Origin: Phymatolithon calcareum
Taxonomy: Eukaryota > Rhodophyta > Florideophyceae > Hapalidiales
Assembly (NCBI GenBank): GCA_977006965.1
Contig: OZ345378.1
Coordinates: 496,001-560,000 of the forward strand
Direction of reading: 5' to 3'
DNA length: 64,000 nucleotides
Shown one piece after another: positions 1-10,230 of this stretch. Numbering within the stretch: position 1 is the first letter of the stretch; the number at the start of each line of letters is the position of its first letter. The notes below the pieces were generated by a model that was not told where the DNA came from, did not search any database, and saw nothing but the letters and a program-made list of their open reading frames with translations. The position numbers were made by a program, and so were the translations under genes.

Positions 1-469
1 TAGATGTTTGTGATGTCAGACATGACCCATTTGATGCATTCGCACAACCGTGGACTTGTGGAACGTGAAAACCTGATGAGAAGATAACGGGAACAAACTT
101 CCACGATGCTTCCACTTGAACGACGCCCAACTCATCAACGATGCTTGGCGATCAGACAGAGTAATTGTGATTCAGAACTTATATAATTACGAATAAGTAT
201 TTATAATTTAAGAACTACAATTACGCGATTAGCATGGAGCGTATTAGTAGTGCCAAGTGCTCGTATTTCATTGGCACAGCTCAGACTCGCCGTCGGACCA
301 GCTTCAACCAGTTCGGGCAGCCCCAGCCCCACCGCCACTACAAGTTTCTCATCGTGACAGCTTTCGAAGCGTATATACAATCGTCTCATCCGGACATCCT
401 CCTCATACGGCGCCAGGACGTTTTTGAGAAAAAACAGCGCTCTTCCTATAGTTTATCCTTCAATCAAGT
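1..469. other. upstream region of the eS30 gene
   Basis: I see no gene of its own here. The last part should hold the promoter and 5' UTR of the eS30 gene that starts at 470. An open frame from 234 runs through the start codon into the intron and is probably fortuitous. Confidence 0.5.
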
Positions 470-877
470 ATGGGTAAGTGCTTCAATGTTTGCCCTCTTT
501 GAGCTGCGCATGATGGATATAGCGTTCGCTTGCCGTGCACCGCTTCCGCGATGCGGGGGCGGCGTCGCTTTGCGTTGAGCCTTGCTACCGTGCAGGTTTT
601 GTTTCAAATGGTCTTTTTTGTCGAATCGAAGCTAACATGCTTCAACAATCATCGCGCGCCTATGCGTATGCACTTAACTTGACGTACAGGTAAGGTTCAC
701 GGATCCCTCGCTCGAGCCGGTAAGGTCCGCGGTCAGACTCCCAAAGTAGCCCCACAGGAGGGCAAGACCAAGAGCCCGCGCGGTCGCGCGGCCATGCGTC
801 TCAAGTACAACCGCCGGTATGTCAATGCCGTTGTGGGACCGGGCAAGAAGCGTGGCCCCAACTCGTCCGATAAGTAA
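470..877 (+). CDS. RPS30: 40S ribosomal protein eS30, spliced
   Basis: Small basic protein of the cytosolic small ribosomal subunit. The coding sequence joins 470..473 and 690..877, giving 63 residues. Exon 1 carries only ATG plus one base. The intron 474..689 runs from gtaagtg to gacgtacag, and the join restores [16 protein letters not shown], the canonical eS30 start, with later hallmarks YNRRYVNAV and GKKRGPN. Seen: the splice sites and the full match. Known of the family: animal eS30 is made as a ubiquitin-like (FUBI) fusion, while yeast and plants make it unfused. Here the protein begins directly with the eS30 domain, so it is the unfused form. The intron immediately after the start codon resembles that of yeast ribosomal protein genes and may carry regulatory sequence (inference). 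The gene is convergent with the acetyltransferase at 1357..3936. Confidence 0.95.
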
Positions 878-1356
878 ATCTTTCCATGGACATGTCATGT
901 TTAGATCTTGAAGCCGTAACTTTTTATCCAGCCGCTTTGTCAACACCGGCAAGGCAACAAGCACATCACATCTAGATTTGCCTCTTTCTAGACTTCAATT
1001 GAGGGAGGGAAAAGCTAGTGTTATTCATCGTTAAGTTCGAACAAGCCCAATAAACAGGTCTTCGCTCATCGCCTACACGCACGCAGTCCAAGGTGCACAA
1101 GCGAGAAGCATCCACGCCTGCTCCTCGCTATGTATTGAAACAGTCGGCTTAACATTGTGCTACTCGAAGGAGGCGCAGATGTATTTGTCCACATTAAGCA
1201 TCGCATGCAGTGTTGAGGACAGTACCCAAAAATAAACTGAGGTCAGACGGTTTAATATGTTGAGCTAGACAGAAAACTTTTTCGCCATTCCGTCTTTACG
1301 TGTTAATGAATGTACAAGTTAAGAAGATAGGCACTCGACACTCGGTGCGATCTTGT
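878..1356. other. convergent intergenic region
   Basis: This lies between the stop of eS30 and the stop of the MYST gene and should hold both 3' UTRs. I see no further gene. Confidence 0.5.
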
Positions 1357-3936
1357 TCAATACTTCCTCGTACTGCTACTCCCGTTCACGTACCGAGACC
1401 TCGGCACTGCAATCAGAGCATCATCTTCATCCGTGTCCACCAAGTTGATCACTTCCGTCTTAACTGGCGGCACCGTCCTACGTCGACTTGGCGATGAACT
1501 CAAAGACCTCACTCTTCGCCCACCGGCAACGACATTTCCTGCCTTCGCCATGATCCGGTTTGTCACAGCAGGAATCGCTACCATTCTTGCAGGAGGTTTT
1601 TCAGTTTCTCTGTTAAAGCGCACACTGCCTCTCTCAGCACTTCTCCTGCGTGTAGCTGGACCATCTTCAACATCGTCGAAGAAATCCTGATTAAACCCCT
1701 CACTTCTCCTTCTCGATTCTCGGGTCTTCGGGGTCTTCGGGGTCTTCGGACTCTTCGCGTTCTTCGACTTTTTCGAGCTTCCACGCGGTCTTCCAGCACT
1801 TCGCTTAGTCGACGCCATGGGGCGTTCCCCAACTGAAGGACGAGATTTGACCGCATCAGAGCCCCTAATGTCTTCCAGAGTTGGCCATCCGGGAGAGCCC
1901 ATATCAGCAAGCGGCCGTGGCGCACGCGGCGGAGTTCGCAGCACAGCTTCCGTGCGGGATTCAATATGGCCATTGGCCGCCGAGGGGCTTGCGTCAGGGG
2001 TGAGCGATGGGAGAGCGATAGGACTAATCTTGGGCTTCTTCGGCGGCGGTGGATCGCTCTGTAATCCAGGTGGTAGATAGCCCGGGTCTTGAACTAGTCG
2101 GCCGGCTATCTTGCGCGTCTTACGCATCGCCTGTTCCACCGAGATTCCCGTGGATTCGGCAAACTCTGTGAATTCGCGAGCGGGCACACCATCCACGGTA
2201 TTCACGTGTGCGACCACGCGCTCCGGTGTGTGACGTTGCACAAAGTCGTAGATTGCAGCTGCTGTACTGGGCGGTGTGCGGGGCGTGATGGGGAGCGGCG
2301 CCATCAGTGGAACGGGCCGCGGCGTTATCGGCGTCGAGTACCGGTGGTCGACCGGTACGTGCGGTGTGCTCTTAGAGCGTTTGCGCTTGTTGGCCATGGG
2401 GGTCACAGTTGGCTGTTGTTTCGGAGTACAAGTTTTCTCTGCCATCGAGCTACCAGGAGCATTTTCTGGAGCATAAACCACAAGTTCAGGCCTGAGCGGG
2501 AGGCGTAGAGGAGTTGCTCTGTTTTCCGAGGCGTCGATAACAGCGTTGCTTGTTACAACAATGCGTTCACCTTTCCATAAATGGAGCATATTCAATGACT
2601 TGAGTGTATCAACCACGTCCTGCTCCCTTATTCCGGTTTCCTTTGCCATATCACCCGCCGTTATTCCGCCCTGGCCCCTGTGGGCAGATACAAACTTCAA
2701 GATGGCATACGTCCAGTAGCTCCGATACGAAACCTGCCCGAGGTCAGAGAGAGGTCTCTCTGGAGAACCGATTTTGCCTTCACGTCGGGTGAGCTCATAG
2801 CTCAAAGAAATCAAAAATCTTCCCACGCCTTTGCGCTGATGCTGTGGTAAAGTGAGAATACATGCGAGGTTGAACTCTGACCGACGGAGAGGTTTCTCCT
2901 TGGAAAAGAAACCGGCAACCTCGTCGCCGATGGTGATGATGTAGAAAAGAAATGGGGCGACATCGAAGAAAAGGGTCTTGTGGTCAAGAAACAGCTTTCC
3001 AAGAAGACAAAGACGCTGGCAGTACGCCGTGTTGACCATGCCATCAACTTCGTACACCGATACTGAGCGTTTTACATCGCGGTAAATCAGTGTGCCTGGT
3101 GGACGATTCCAATCACAATGCTCGCAGTGTTGGTTATATCGCTTCCGTGTCCTTACATACTTGAGGCAACTGCCGCAAATGTATAGACAGTCCAAATTGT
3201 CGCCATAAGGACCGGGATACGGTGAAAAGTACCAGGTCTCGATCTCGTATTGCCCAAACACAATTTTGGCAATATTCTTGACCTTGGTGCGCTCCTCTCT
3301 GTCCTTCTCCATCCTTTCAACCAGTTCATTTCCCACCTCTTTCTCCGACACAGGGTTGTATTCCTCCAATTGTCTCCTTCTGCTCCTCGTCAGCAGCTTT
3401 GGTTGCGCATTGCACATCTCATCAGGAATCTTTGCCGTGCCATCGGACACAATGACGTCGCGAATTGAGACCCAGCGGTCAAGGCGGCGATCACAGTTAG
3501 AAAAATGGACGTAGACTCGATCGGCATCTGCGTCAGCTGCAACAACCTCCGCTGCTTCGCGTGCTTCGCCGTCTACATTGAGCACGCAAAGCACTCGCTG
3601 CCCAACGGCCAGCATACTAGCGGACACGGGTTGTTTCCAGCCCGCCCCGAGATGCAACTCCTTCTTCACGTGGAGCTTCGCGTTTGTGACACGGGTCGCG
3701 GGGAGGATATTGGTGTCCTTTTCCCACTCTTTCTCAACAGACTGATTAAGTTGCTCGTTATCGTCGGCACTACAAATCTGTGCCGGTCGCTGATAAACGT
3801 GTTGGGGTTGTTGTTGGAATAGGAGCTGCTGCGCGAGGAACGCCTGCTGCTCTTCTCTTGCCGAGCGCTGCGTGTCGATGTCGCGCGGCGCGGGTTGACC
3901 CATGCGTGAATGCGAGGGTGTTAGCGCATCCATCAT
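1357..3936 (-). CDS. MYST-family histone acetyltransferase (Esa1/Tip60/MOF type)
   Basis: Lysine acetyltransferase acting on histones, as in NuA4/Tip60 or MSL-type complexes. The frame is open from 3972, but the first codon there is GTG; I take the ATG at 3936, giving 859 residues. Domains in that numbering: a chromo-barrel/Tudor-knot at about 111-163, a C2HC finger (C254, C257, H270, C274), and the MYST core at about 228-470. The acetyl-CoA loop reads QHQRKGVGRFL. The catalytic cysteine lies in FNLACIL (C359), the general-base glutamate in SPERPLSDLG (E393), and SYRSYW follows. The chromo-barrel plus single C2HC finger favours the Esa1/Tip60/MOF branch over MOZ or HBO1. The protein is almost twice the length of Esa1. 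The excess is a C-terminal basic, S/P/K-rich tail of about 390 residues with repeated KTPKTP, probably disordered and nuclear-targeting. No intron is visible, although an upstream exon cannot be excluded. Confidence 0.93.
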   Translation of the reverse strand: MMDALTPSHSRMGQPAPRDIDTQRSAREEQQAFLAQQLLFQQQPQHVYQRPAQICSADDNEQLNQSVEKEWEKDTNILPATRVTNAKLHVKKELHLGAGWKQPVSASMLAVGQRVLCVLNVDGEAREAAEVVAADADADRVYVHFSNCDRRLDRWVSIRDVIVSDGTAKIPDEMCNAQPKLLTRSRRRQLEEYNPVSEKEVGNELVERMEKDREERTKVKNIAKIVFGQYEIETWYFSPYPGPYGDNLDCLYICGSCLKYVRTRKRYNQHCEHCDWNRPPGTLIYRDVKRSVSVYEVDGMVNTAYCQRLCLLGKLFLDHKTLFFDVAPFLFYIITIGDEVAGFFSKEKPLRRSEFNLACILTLPQHQRKGVGRFLISLSYELTRREGKIGSPERPLSDLGQVSYRSYWTYAILKFVSAHRGQGGITAGDMAKETGIREQDVVDTLKSLNMLHLWKGERIVVTSNAVIDASENRATPLRLPLRPELVVYAPENAPGSSMAEKTCTPKQQPTVTPMANKRKRSKSTPHVPVDHRYSTPITPRPVPLMAPLPITPRTPPSTAAAIYDFVQRHTPERVVAHVNTVDGVPAREFTEFAESTGISVEQAMRKTRKIAGRLVQDPGYLPPGLQSDPPPPKKPKISPIALPSLTPDASPSAANGHIESRTEAVLRTPPRAPRPLADMGSPGWPTLEDIRGSDAVKSRPSVGERPMASTKRSAGRPRGSSKKSKNAKSPKTPKTPKTRESRRRSEGFNQDFFDDVEDGPATRRRSAERGSVRFNRETEKPPARMVAIPAVTNRIMAKAGNVVAGGRRVRSLSSSPSRRRTVPPVKTEVINLVDTDEDDALIAVPRSRYVNGSSSTRKY

Positions 3937-5754
3937 AGACGCGTCATGCGCAACTCTAGTGGAACTGGTCACCCAAACAGCAAGGGTGGGTGCGCACCCG
4001 CTTACTTCATTTGATCCGATCGTCAGTTCAACCAGGGGAATGTAGGTTCAACCCCTTGTGAAAATCATACGTAATCTGAGCGAATCAGATTACCCCATAT
4101 TCTGCTGTTTGATCCAAATTGTGGGCTCGCTCGCTCGCGCTGTACCATAGCTTTAGTTTTAAATTTAATTTAATATTATTTTAGCCAGGTCTAGCGGTAC
4201 TTCTCAGACTGAGTGTCTGTAAATATATTCTATGCTGTTTACGATTTACGACAACCTCAATTGTGTCAAATTGCCCGTGTGTATAGTCAAGTATTTCAGT
4301 TTATTGTCAATGTGGCTCGCTACGCAACGGGAGGTTAAATGGCACCTTGATTCCTGCTGTTCTTACTTTGCTCTCCGTCCTACACCTTAATGAATATGGT
4401 TGAGGATGATATTAATCGCCATTGCGACTCTCCTTTCTTCTTCTCTAATCGATTTAGGCTTGAGCATCACTTGCTGCATGGTTAATGTGCACCATTTCCC
4501 CTGTCGCACAAGTTTGTCTTCCAGAAGTGACGGATGCCGCGGAATTCTTCCCATGAACCATTGGACACATATATGTGTCCAAATGAAGCTGTCATAGACG
4601 CATATATGTTTCTGTGATAGCTTCATTTTAGGTTAAGGACCCATTGGGTCTTTGTCGACGCCGAAGAGTGGATTCTTCTTGAATATCTTTCTTCGCCCGT
4701 TTTCCATTCTAGTTGAAGAGTCTTTTTGGACAGTGTCGATTCAATCTTCTGATCCATATGCCAATCCTTCATCATTTTCTGCTCGCTCTCGACTTCTACG
4801 TCTTTGTCAACTTCCTTCTCGATCTCATGACTGCACTAATCAGAGGATATGAAGCTTCGCACCGCGTCATTCCATTTCAATCATGTACACTATCAGGTTC
4901 TGTAGTTTTATTGTGCGGAAATGACAAGAGTCGCACGCCGCAACCAATTTATGGCGTAACAATGACACTTGAGATCCTGCATGTCCCTTTCGACGAGGTA
5001 AGGAAACGACGAAGCTTTTTTAAATACTCTGTGCCACCGGACTGCTGACTGTTTGAAGGATGTCATATTTCAACTCATTATGGAACTTTTTGTTTCGTCC
5101 GGAGATCCAAAAGAAGTCCAAGCAGCGTACGCTTTTTCGGCTCCTATTCTGGCAATGAAAGGTTGAGGTGGATAGCAAGGAAAGGCAAAAACATGCGAAG
5201 GTCGACAGAGGCCATTGGAAGAGGGAGAGATTCGATAGACTCTTGTGTAGTGAATAGATGCGCGCTAGAGAGGCCGCAAATAAACATAGATCTCACTTTT
5301 GTACAAGCCCCAATGTGCTTCCCCAAAGTTTACTTTTGGAGGCAAGCGAAAACTGCAATTACCATTGGAAAGCTGGCGCCAGCGCCAGATTTAGATTGCT
5401 AGGTTAAAAAAACCCGTGAAAAGAGCTGATGATCCCACAAAACGCCTCGCAAGTTCATTTCGTCTATGCTTACGAAACACGCGTTGTGATGCCAAACAAA
5501 CTTGGTACAACTTTGTGATGTAGATTCTTGCTCTGTCGATAAATTGTTTTTACTTTGCATTCAAAAAAGCGAAATCTAGACTTGTGAGCCCGGCGAAATA
5601 TTTTTTAAAATTAGTTACTACAGTATAGTACTGTCTTTCATAGTCTACACGCTGGGAGGCAGCAACTGAAGAAGCTTTTCCCGTATATTCGTAAGACTGG
5701 GACGCATTGAAGTTTATTTAGAAATAAATTTGAATCGAAAAAATGTACTGTACT
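3937..5754. other. gene-poor spacer
   Basis: This should contain the promoter of the MYST gene. I see no supportable gene. A perfect palindrome with a neighbouring inverted repeat lies at 4561..4628. The open frames here are short and unlike any family I recognise. Confidence 0.45.
4561..4628. repeat. 22-bp perfect palindrome plus adjacent imperfect inverted repeat
   Basis: Bases 4561..4582 form a perfect palindrome centred on the TATA of CACATATATGTG. It is followed at once by an inverted repeat whose outer arms are AATGAAGCT (from 4582) and AGCTTCATT (to 4627). It belongs to the series of foldbacks found across this window. Confidence 0.7.
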
Positions 5755-6144
5755 ATCATTCTTGCGGTGGAGTTGTACACATGCGCCATTGATGAAGGCG
5801 GATACGTAAATGCAATGTAAAACCTAGCAGTGATGTCGGCAACCGGCGGGGAAGGAGTACAGGCAAATCGTCCGCAAGTAGTGCAACTGTATTCTCGTGC
5901 GGTGGAAGGGGGCGGTGTTGTCCATGCAATACTAAAGCTGGCAAACGTGCTGCAGGAATGTAGTGATGATGTAGTGATTGACGTTCATCGAGCAGCGCAG
6001 CTGTACACGGACGGGGTGGAAAGGGGACATGCGAATGCCATGGTCAATTTGGGCTTATTGTGACGCAGTGGCGGGGAGATATTTCCGGCAGACCTGTCTC
6101 GTACGATAAAACTTATTAAAAGGGCGTATGAGGCCATGTTTTGA
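5755..6144 (+). pseudogene. decayed Sel1-like repeat (SLR) protein fragment
   Basis: One reading frame shows three consecutive Sel1-type repeats, the alpha-alpha solenoid often used as a protein scaffold. Visible repeat signatures are AVELYTCAIDEGG, VQLYSRAVEGGG with HAILKLANVL, and AAQLYTDGVERGHANAMVNL, then IKLIKRAYEA. The frame is broken by TAA at 5818 and TGA at 6061 and ends at TGA 6142. All three stops are in the same frame, so this is decay by substitution and not splicing. No start codon or flanking exons are apparent. I infer a remnant of a larger SLR gene. Confidence 0.75.
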
Positions 6145-7298
6145 ATATGTTTTTACTGCTTGCAGTTCCATAAGGAGGCTCCCCGTGATGCTTATCTTGT
6201 GCCTGAACTTCTAAAAGGAGCATTCCCACCTGAATCCTCGTTTCCATCGAATATACCCTCAATGGAAGTATGTTTCGTCCAAGCAACCTCTCAACCTTAA
6301 AGAGGTATGTACTGTTCAGAATCGACCGTCTACAAGGCACTTTCTCGATAAGAAAATGGACGCGAAAACCGAAATCCAGGCCTAGATTCGACAAATCTAA
6401 AAGTTCCAAGGGCTATATCTCGCTCTAAATCTTTTTGAGTGGTGTCTTTACTTCATAATCGACATAAGCCGTGCTGAGTACCTGAAAAGGATGATGGAAG
6501 CCTGGATTCTCACAGATTGGGTCTCTGAGACTTGAGATGTTCGTTCTCGATTATTCCACCCTAAAGGGATCGTTCTTTCCTTGAGGGTGGGGAAGTACTC
6601 AATCAACGATTGTAAACTCATTGGCAGAGTGCAAGCGTCACCACGGAAATGGGTGGCTGTTATCTGAAGAGTCACCTAACCTCATGGATGCTTTGTGTTT
6701 GCGGGTTCACAAAGTTGGAATATGCAAGCCAGAATGGTGGCCTTATGCACCGGTGGATTGTAGAATCCCGTTGCCTCCTACATGCATGTACTTTCCTTCA
6801 ACGCTCCGTGAAGATCCTGCGGATCCGATATGGGAAGTTGCATATGCTGATGCAGTTGTCATTCTTGGAATTTTTTGTTTGGCAGTCGCTTGCAGGGTAA
6901 AGGTTCAATTTCCTACATCGAACTGTGCGGGATGAGGTTGTCTTAATTTCACTGAACTGACTGGTTGAGGGTTCTAATATAAATCCTGAGGATATGGAAA
7001 ATCTTTGGAAACTGATCGGGGAAGACCCTTGGAGACATTTCCCAGGCCACACTGATTGTTGGCTAGCTTTTCGAAACCATAAAAATTGATTGGATTGAAT
7101 TTTTCGTTAATAGTGCGACCAGATATATCCTGATTCCAAATTCCATACGCGAACTGTCGGGTGTTATAGACAAGACCGGAACCTCATTGACATACTTCGC
7201 TAAGCCAAGGCTTTCATATCTGTTCAACAGGAGTTAAAACTGGCAAACTTAGAGCTCCCATCGGTTCAGAGAAGACAGGAAGAGTCTGTGAGAGCACC
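6145..7298. other. spacer without a recognisable gene
   Basis: Only short open frames occur on both strands, none with a family signature. The longest (about 6621..6935, + strand) has no recognisable domain. The region ends where the tandem duplication begins. Confidence 0.4.
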
Positions 7299-7526
7299 GG
7301 ACGCCGCGAATTGAAAGCTTCGTTCAGAAGTCCAACGTTTGCAGAATTTGATTTTGGAGGCCAACACTCGTACGAACGAATAAACTTTGTCCTTTGAAGC
7401 CGGGAATCTCTTTCGTACGGGCAATAAATAATCTCGCGATGATATGATTAACGATTTAGGCCAGGGATAAAAATTCAGGTATTTTCTGAAGTTGGAACCA
7501 TTCGATCCCAGGGGACTTTTCAGATC

Positions 7527-7994
7527 ATGAACAACTTCTTTGAGGTTCTGTGGTGGATAATCTCAAGGCGAAGAAGATTCGTGGCGAAAGAGGGGAAGTT
7601 GACCTTTCTACGCCAAACTGGACGAACAGCCGATGCACTGGAAAAACTTGTGAATGATTGTCCTGAAAATCACTCGAGATTTGTGGAAATTTGGAAAGAG
7701 TTTTGGTCATTGCAGAGTGACAAGAATATCGCATCCAAGGATGAATTCATGGTACGACTCTGGACATCGCTTGATACAGCTGAGAGGACATGTTCGAACT
7801 GGCGTAACCGACTCATGACTCCTCGTATCGAGGAGCGTGAAAAGGATCTTGACTTAGAGTATGAGACCACCGACAAGGATTCATATGAGTTCAAACCGCA
7901 TTTCAGTTCCAAAACCATGCCTCTTTTGAAAGTGGAATCCACTGCGAAAGCGATCTCTCTCTCCATAGTGGATTTCATTGTTGTGCTGCCCTAG
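7527..7994 (+). CDS. hypothetical protein, duplication copy 1
   Basis: ATG-started frame of 155 residues. The predicted protein is hydrophilic and charged in the middle, with a tryptophan-rich stretch (FVEIWKEFWSL) and a run EEREKDLDLEYE. The C-terminus is hydrophobic (LSIVDFIVVLP). I recognise no family. The ORF lies wholly inside the duplicated unit and has an identical twin at 8993..9460. It could be part of a decayed longer gene, since the region upstream has no clear exon. Confidence 0.3.
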   Translation: MNNFFEVLWWIISRRRRFVAKEGKLTFLRQTGRTADALEKLVNDCPENHSRFVEIWKEFWSLQSDKNIASKDEFMVRLWTSLDTAERTCSNWRNRLMTPRIEEREKDLDLEYETTDKDSYEFKPHFSSKTMPLLKVESTAKAISLSIVDFIVVLP

Positions 7995-8268
7995 ATTAGG
8001 TGGAGACGGCTGGAGTTGTGAAAAAAACTCCAGTTCCTTCCTTATTTCTTACAGTGTAAGTAGAAGTATTCTGTAAGCTATACATTACAGTGTACGAGAT
8101 TTGCAGCTGTGAGCAAGATTTTGGATTTGTCTTCGTAAGCATCGGTTTCTTGAGTACCAGTCCGAAACTAGAATACTGCAATGACTGTAATACTATCTGT
8201 AAAGCATTTCTATAGTGCAGACTGTATAGCGATTAAAATATTATCTAGGTTTAGAAGTATGAGAGAGT

Positions 8269-8559
8269 ATGGTTGTGGTGCCGAACGCCAAGGGCACCAA
8301 GGTGATAAAGTGCGGAAAGAGAACTCCCCCTCCTCCGAGTCAAGAAAGAAGGGGGGCGACGATGGTCCAGATGGTCAGCGACGGGCTGGCGGCGGAAGCT
8401 AATTCGCGAATGTCGCTCAGTTGCTCAGATGGCAGGGACAGTGGATGGACCGATTGTATTTTTCGGGGGAGGAGTGGAGCAGTGGCTGAAACGTGTTCAC
8501 AGCGTTGCAGCCTCGCCCCAATGATAGGGGTTGCTAACTTTATTGTCAGATGTCTCTAG
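8269..8559 (+). CDS. hypothetical small protein, duplication copy 1
   Basis: ATG-started frame of 96 residues with a lysine-rich start (MVVVPNAKGTKVIKCGKR) followed by PPPP. Base composition rises in G+C from the start codon on, unlike the AT-rich bases just upstream, which gives weak support for coding. No domain recognised. It could be an exon fragment of a decayed gene. Confidence 0.25.
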   Translation: MVVVPNAKGTKVIKCGKRTPPPPSQERRGATMVQMVSDGLAAEANSRMSLSCSDGRDSGWTDCIFRGRSGAVAETCSQRCSLAPMIGVANFIVRCL

Positions 8560-8569
8560 AAGAGCCTGA

Positions 8570-8594
8570 AGCCCGAGACGAGTCGTCTCGGGCT
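8570..8594. repeat. hairpin palindrome, 12-bp arms
   Basis: AGCCCGAGACGA, one base, then TCGTCTCGGGCT: a GC-rich perfect hairpin 11 bases after the stop of the 96-residue frame. The duplicate is at 10036..10060. Confidence 0.8.
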
Positions 8595-8992
8595 CTAGCT
8601 ACTTCCTAGACATCCGAAAGTAAGGGTATCAACGCCGACCATTGGAGCATGAGCTATATACCTACAAACTACGAGCACTGCCGCCCCAGGAGTGGCAGTG
8701 AGTTAGACTTGACTACAGTGTAGTGCAAAGTAGACTTGAGTGCATCGTCACACGCGGTAGTATCGGACGCCGCGAATTGAAAGCTTCGTTCAGAAGTCCA
8801 ACGTTTGCAGAATTTGATTTTGGAGGCCAACACTCGTACGAACGAATAAACTTTGTCCTTTGAAGCCGGGAATCTCTTTCGTACGGGCAATAAATAATCT
8901 CGCGATGATATGATTAACGATTTAGGCCAGGGATAAAAATTCAGGTATTTTCTGAAGTTGGAACCATTCGATCCCAGGGGACTTTTCAGATC

Positions 8993-9460
8993 ATGAACAA
9001 CTTCTTTGAGGTTCTGTGGTGGATAATCTCAAGGCGAAGAAGATTCGTGGCGAAAGAGGGGAAGTTGACCTTTCTACGCCAAACTGGACGAACAGCCGAT
9101 GCACTGGAAAAACTTGTGAATGATTGTCCTGAAAATCACTCGAGATTTGTGGAAATTTGGAAAGAGTTTTGGTCATTGCAGAGTGACAAGAATATCGCAT
9201 CCAAGGATGAATTCATGGTACGACTCTGGACATCGCTTGATACAGCTGAGAGGACATGTTCGAACTGGCGTAACCGACTCATGACTCCTCGTATCGAGGA
9301 GCGTGAAAAGGATCTTGACTTAGAGTATGAGACCACCGACAAGGATTCATATGAGTTCAAACCGCATTTCAGTTCCAAAACCATGCCTCTTTTGAAAGTG
9401 GAATCCACTGCGAAAGCGATCTCTCTCTCCATAGTGGATTTCATTGTTGTGCTGCCCTAG
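8993..9460 (+). CDS. hypothetical protein, duplication copy 2
   Basis: Identical in translation to the 155-residue frame at 7527..7994. It exists because the 1,466-bp unit is duplicated, so it gives no independent evidence that the frame is a gene. Confidence 0.3.
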   Translation: MNNFFEVLWWIISRRRRFVAKEGKLTFLRQTGRTADALEKLVNDCPENHSRFVEIWKEFWSLQSDKNIASKDEFMVRLWTSLDTAERTCSNWRNRLMTPRIEEREKDLDLEYETTDKDSYEFKPHFSSKTMPLLKVESTAKAISLSIVDFIVVLP

Positions 9461-9734
9461 ATTAGGTGGAGACGGCTGGAGTTGTGAAAAAAACTCCAGT
9501 TCCTTCCTTATTTCTTACAGTGTAAGTAGAAGTATTCTGTAAGCTATACATTACAGTGTACGAGATTTGCAGCTGTGAGCAAGATTTTGGATTTGTCTTC
9601 GTAAGCATCGGTTTCTTGAGTACCAGTCCGAAACTAGAATACTGCAATGACTGTAATACTATCTGTAAAGCATTTCTATAGTGCAGACTGTATAGCGATT
9701 AAAATATTATCTAGGTTTAGAAGTATGAGAGAGT

Positions 9735-10025
9735 ATGGTTGTGGTGCCGAACGCCAAGGGCACCAAGGTGATAAAGTGCGGAAAGAGAACTCCCCCTCCT
9801 CCGAGTCAAGAAAGAAGGGGGGCGACGATGGTCCAGATGGTCAGCGACGGGCTGGCGGCGGAAGCTAATTCGCGAATGTCGCTCAGTTGCTCAGATGGCA
9901 GGGACAGTGGATGGACCGATTGTATTTTTCGGGGGAGGAGTGGAGCAGTGGCTGAAACGTGTTCACAGCGTTGCAGCCTCGCCCCAATGATAGGGGTTGC
10001 TAACTTTATTGTCAGATGTCTCTAG
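9735..10025 (+). CDS. hypothetical small protein, duplication copy 2
   Basis: Twin of 8269..8559 at an offset of 1,466 bases, with identical translation. Same uncertainty as its partner. Confidence 0.25.
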   Translation: MVVVPNAKGTKVIKCGKRTPPPPSQERRGATMVQMVSDGLAAEANSRMSLSCSDGRDSGWTDCIFRGRSGAVAETCSQRCSLAPMIGVANFIVRCL

Positions 10026-10035
10026 AAGAGCCTGA

Positions 10036-10060
10036 AGCCCGAGACGAGTCGTCTCGGGCT
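10036..10060. repeat. hairpin palindrome, copy in unit 2
   Basis: Same 12-bp-arm hairpin as 8570..8594, displaced by the duplication. Confidence 0.8.
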
Positions 10061-10230
10061 CTAGCTACTTCCTAGACATCCGAAAGTAAGGGTATCAACG
10101 CCGACCATTGGAGCATGAGCTATATACCTACAAACTACGAGCACTGCCGCCCCAGGAGTGGCAGTGAGTTAGACTTGACTACAGTGTAGTGCAAAGTAGA
10201 CTTGAGTGCATCGTCACACGCGGTAGTATC

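Larger units (their letters stand above)
7299..8764. repeat. tandem duplication, unit 1 (1,466 bp)
   Basis: First copy of a direct duplication. The unit begins GGACGCCGCGAATTG at 7299 and is followed without a gap by the second copy. All open frames reappear at a constant offset of 1,466 bases with identical translations. The left border reads gcaC|GGACG, the internal junction tatC|GGACG and the right border tatC|AGACA, so only a single C is shared. There are no terminal inverted repeats or target-site duplication, which speaks against a transposon. Confidence 0.92.
8765..10230. repeat. tandem duplication, unit 2 (1,466 bp)
   Basis: Second copy, apparently identical to 7299..8764 wherever I compared it. 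The identity implies a very recent event, or an assembly artefact; I cannot tell which from sequence alone. Confidence 0.92.

Noticed and set aside
1578-1973. 131-residue minus-strand frame with KTP-like repeats in another frame
   Set aside because: Alternative frame of the MYST C-terminal tail.
7527-7994. The 155-residue frame as a transposase
   Set aside because: No catalytic motif or terminal repeats; the duplication borders do not look like transposition.
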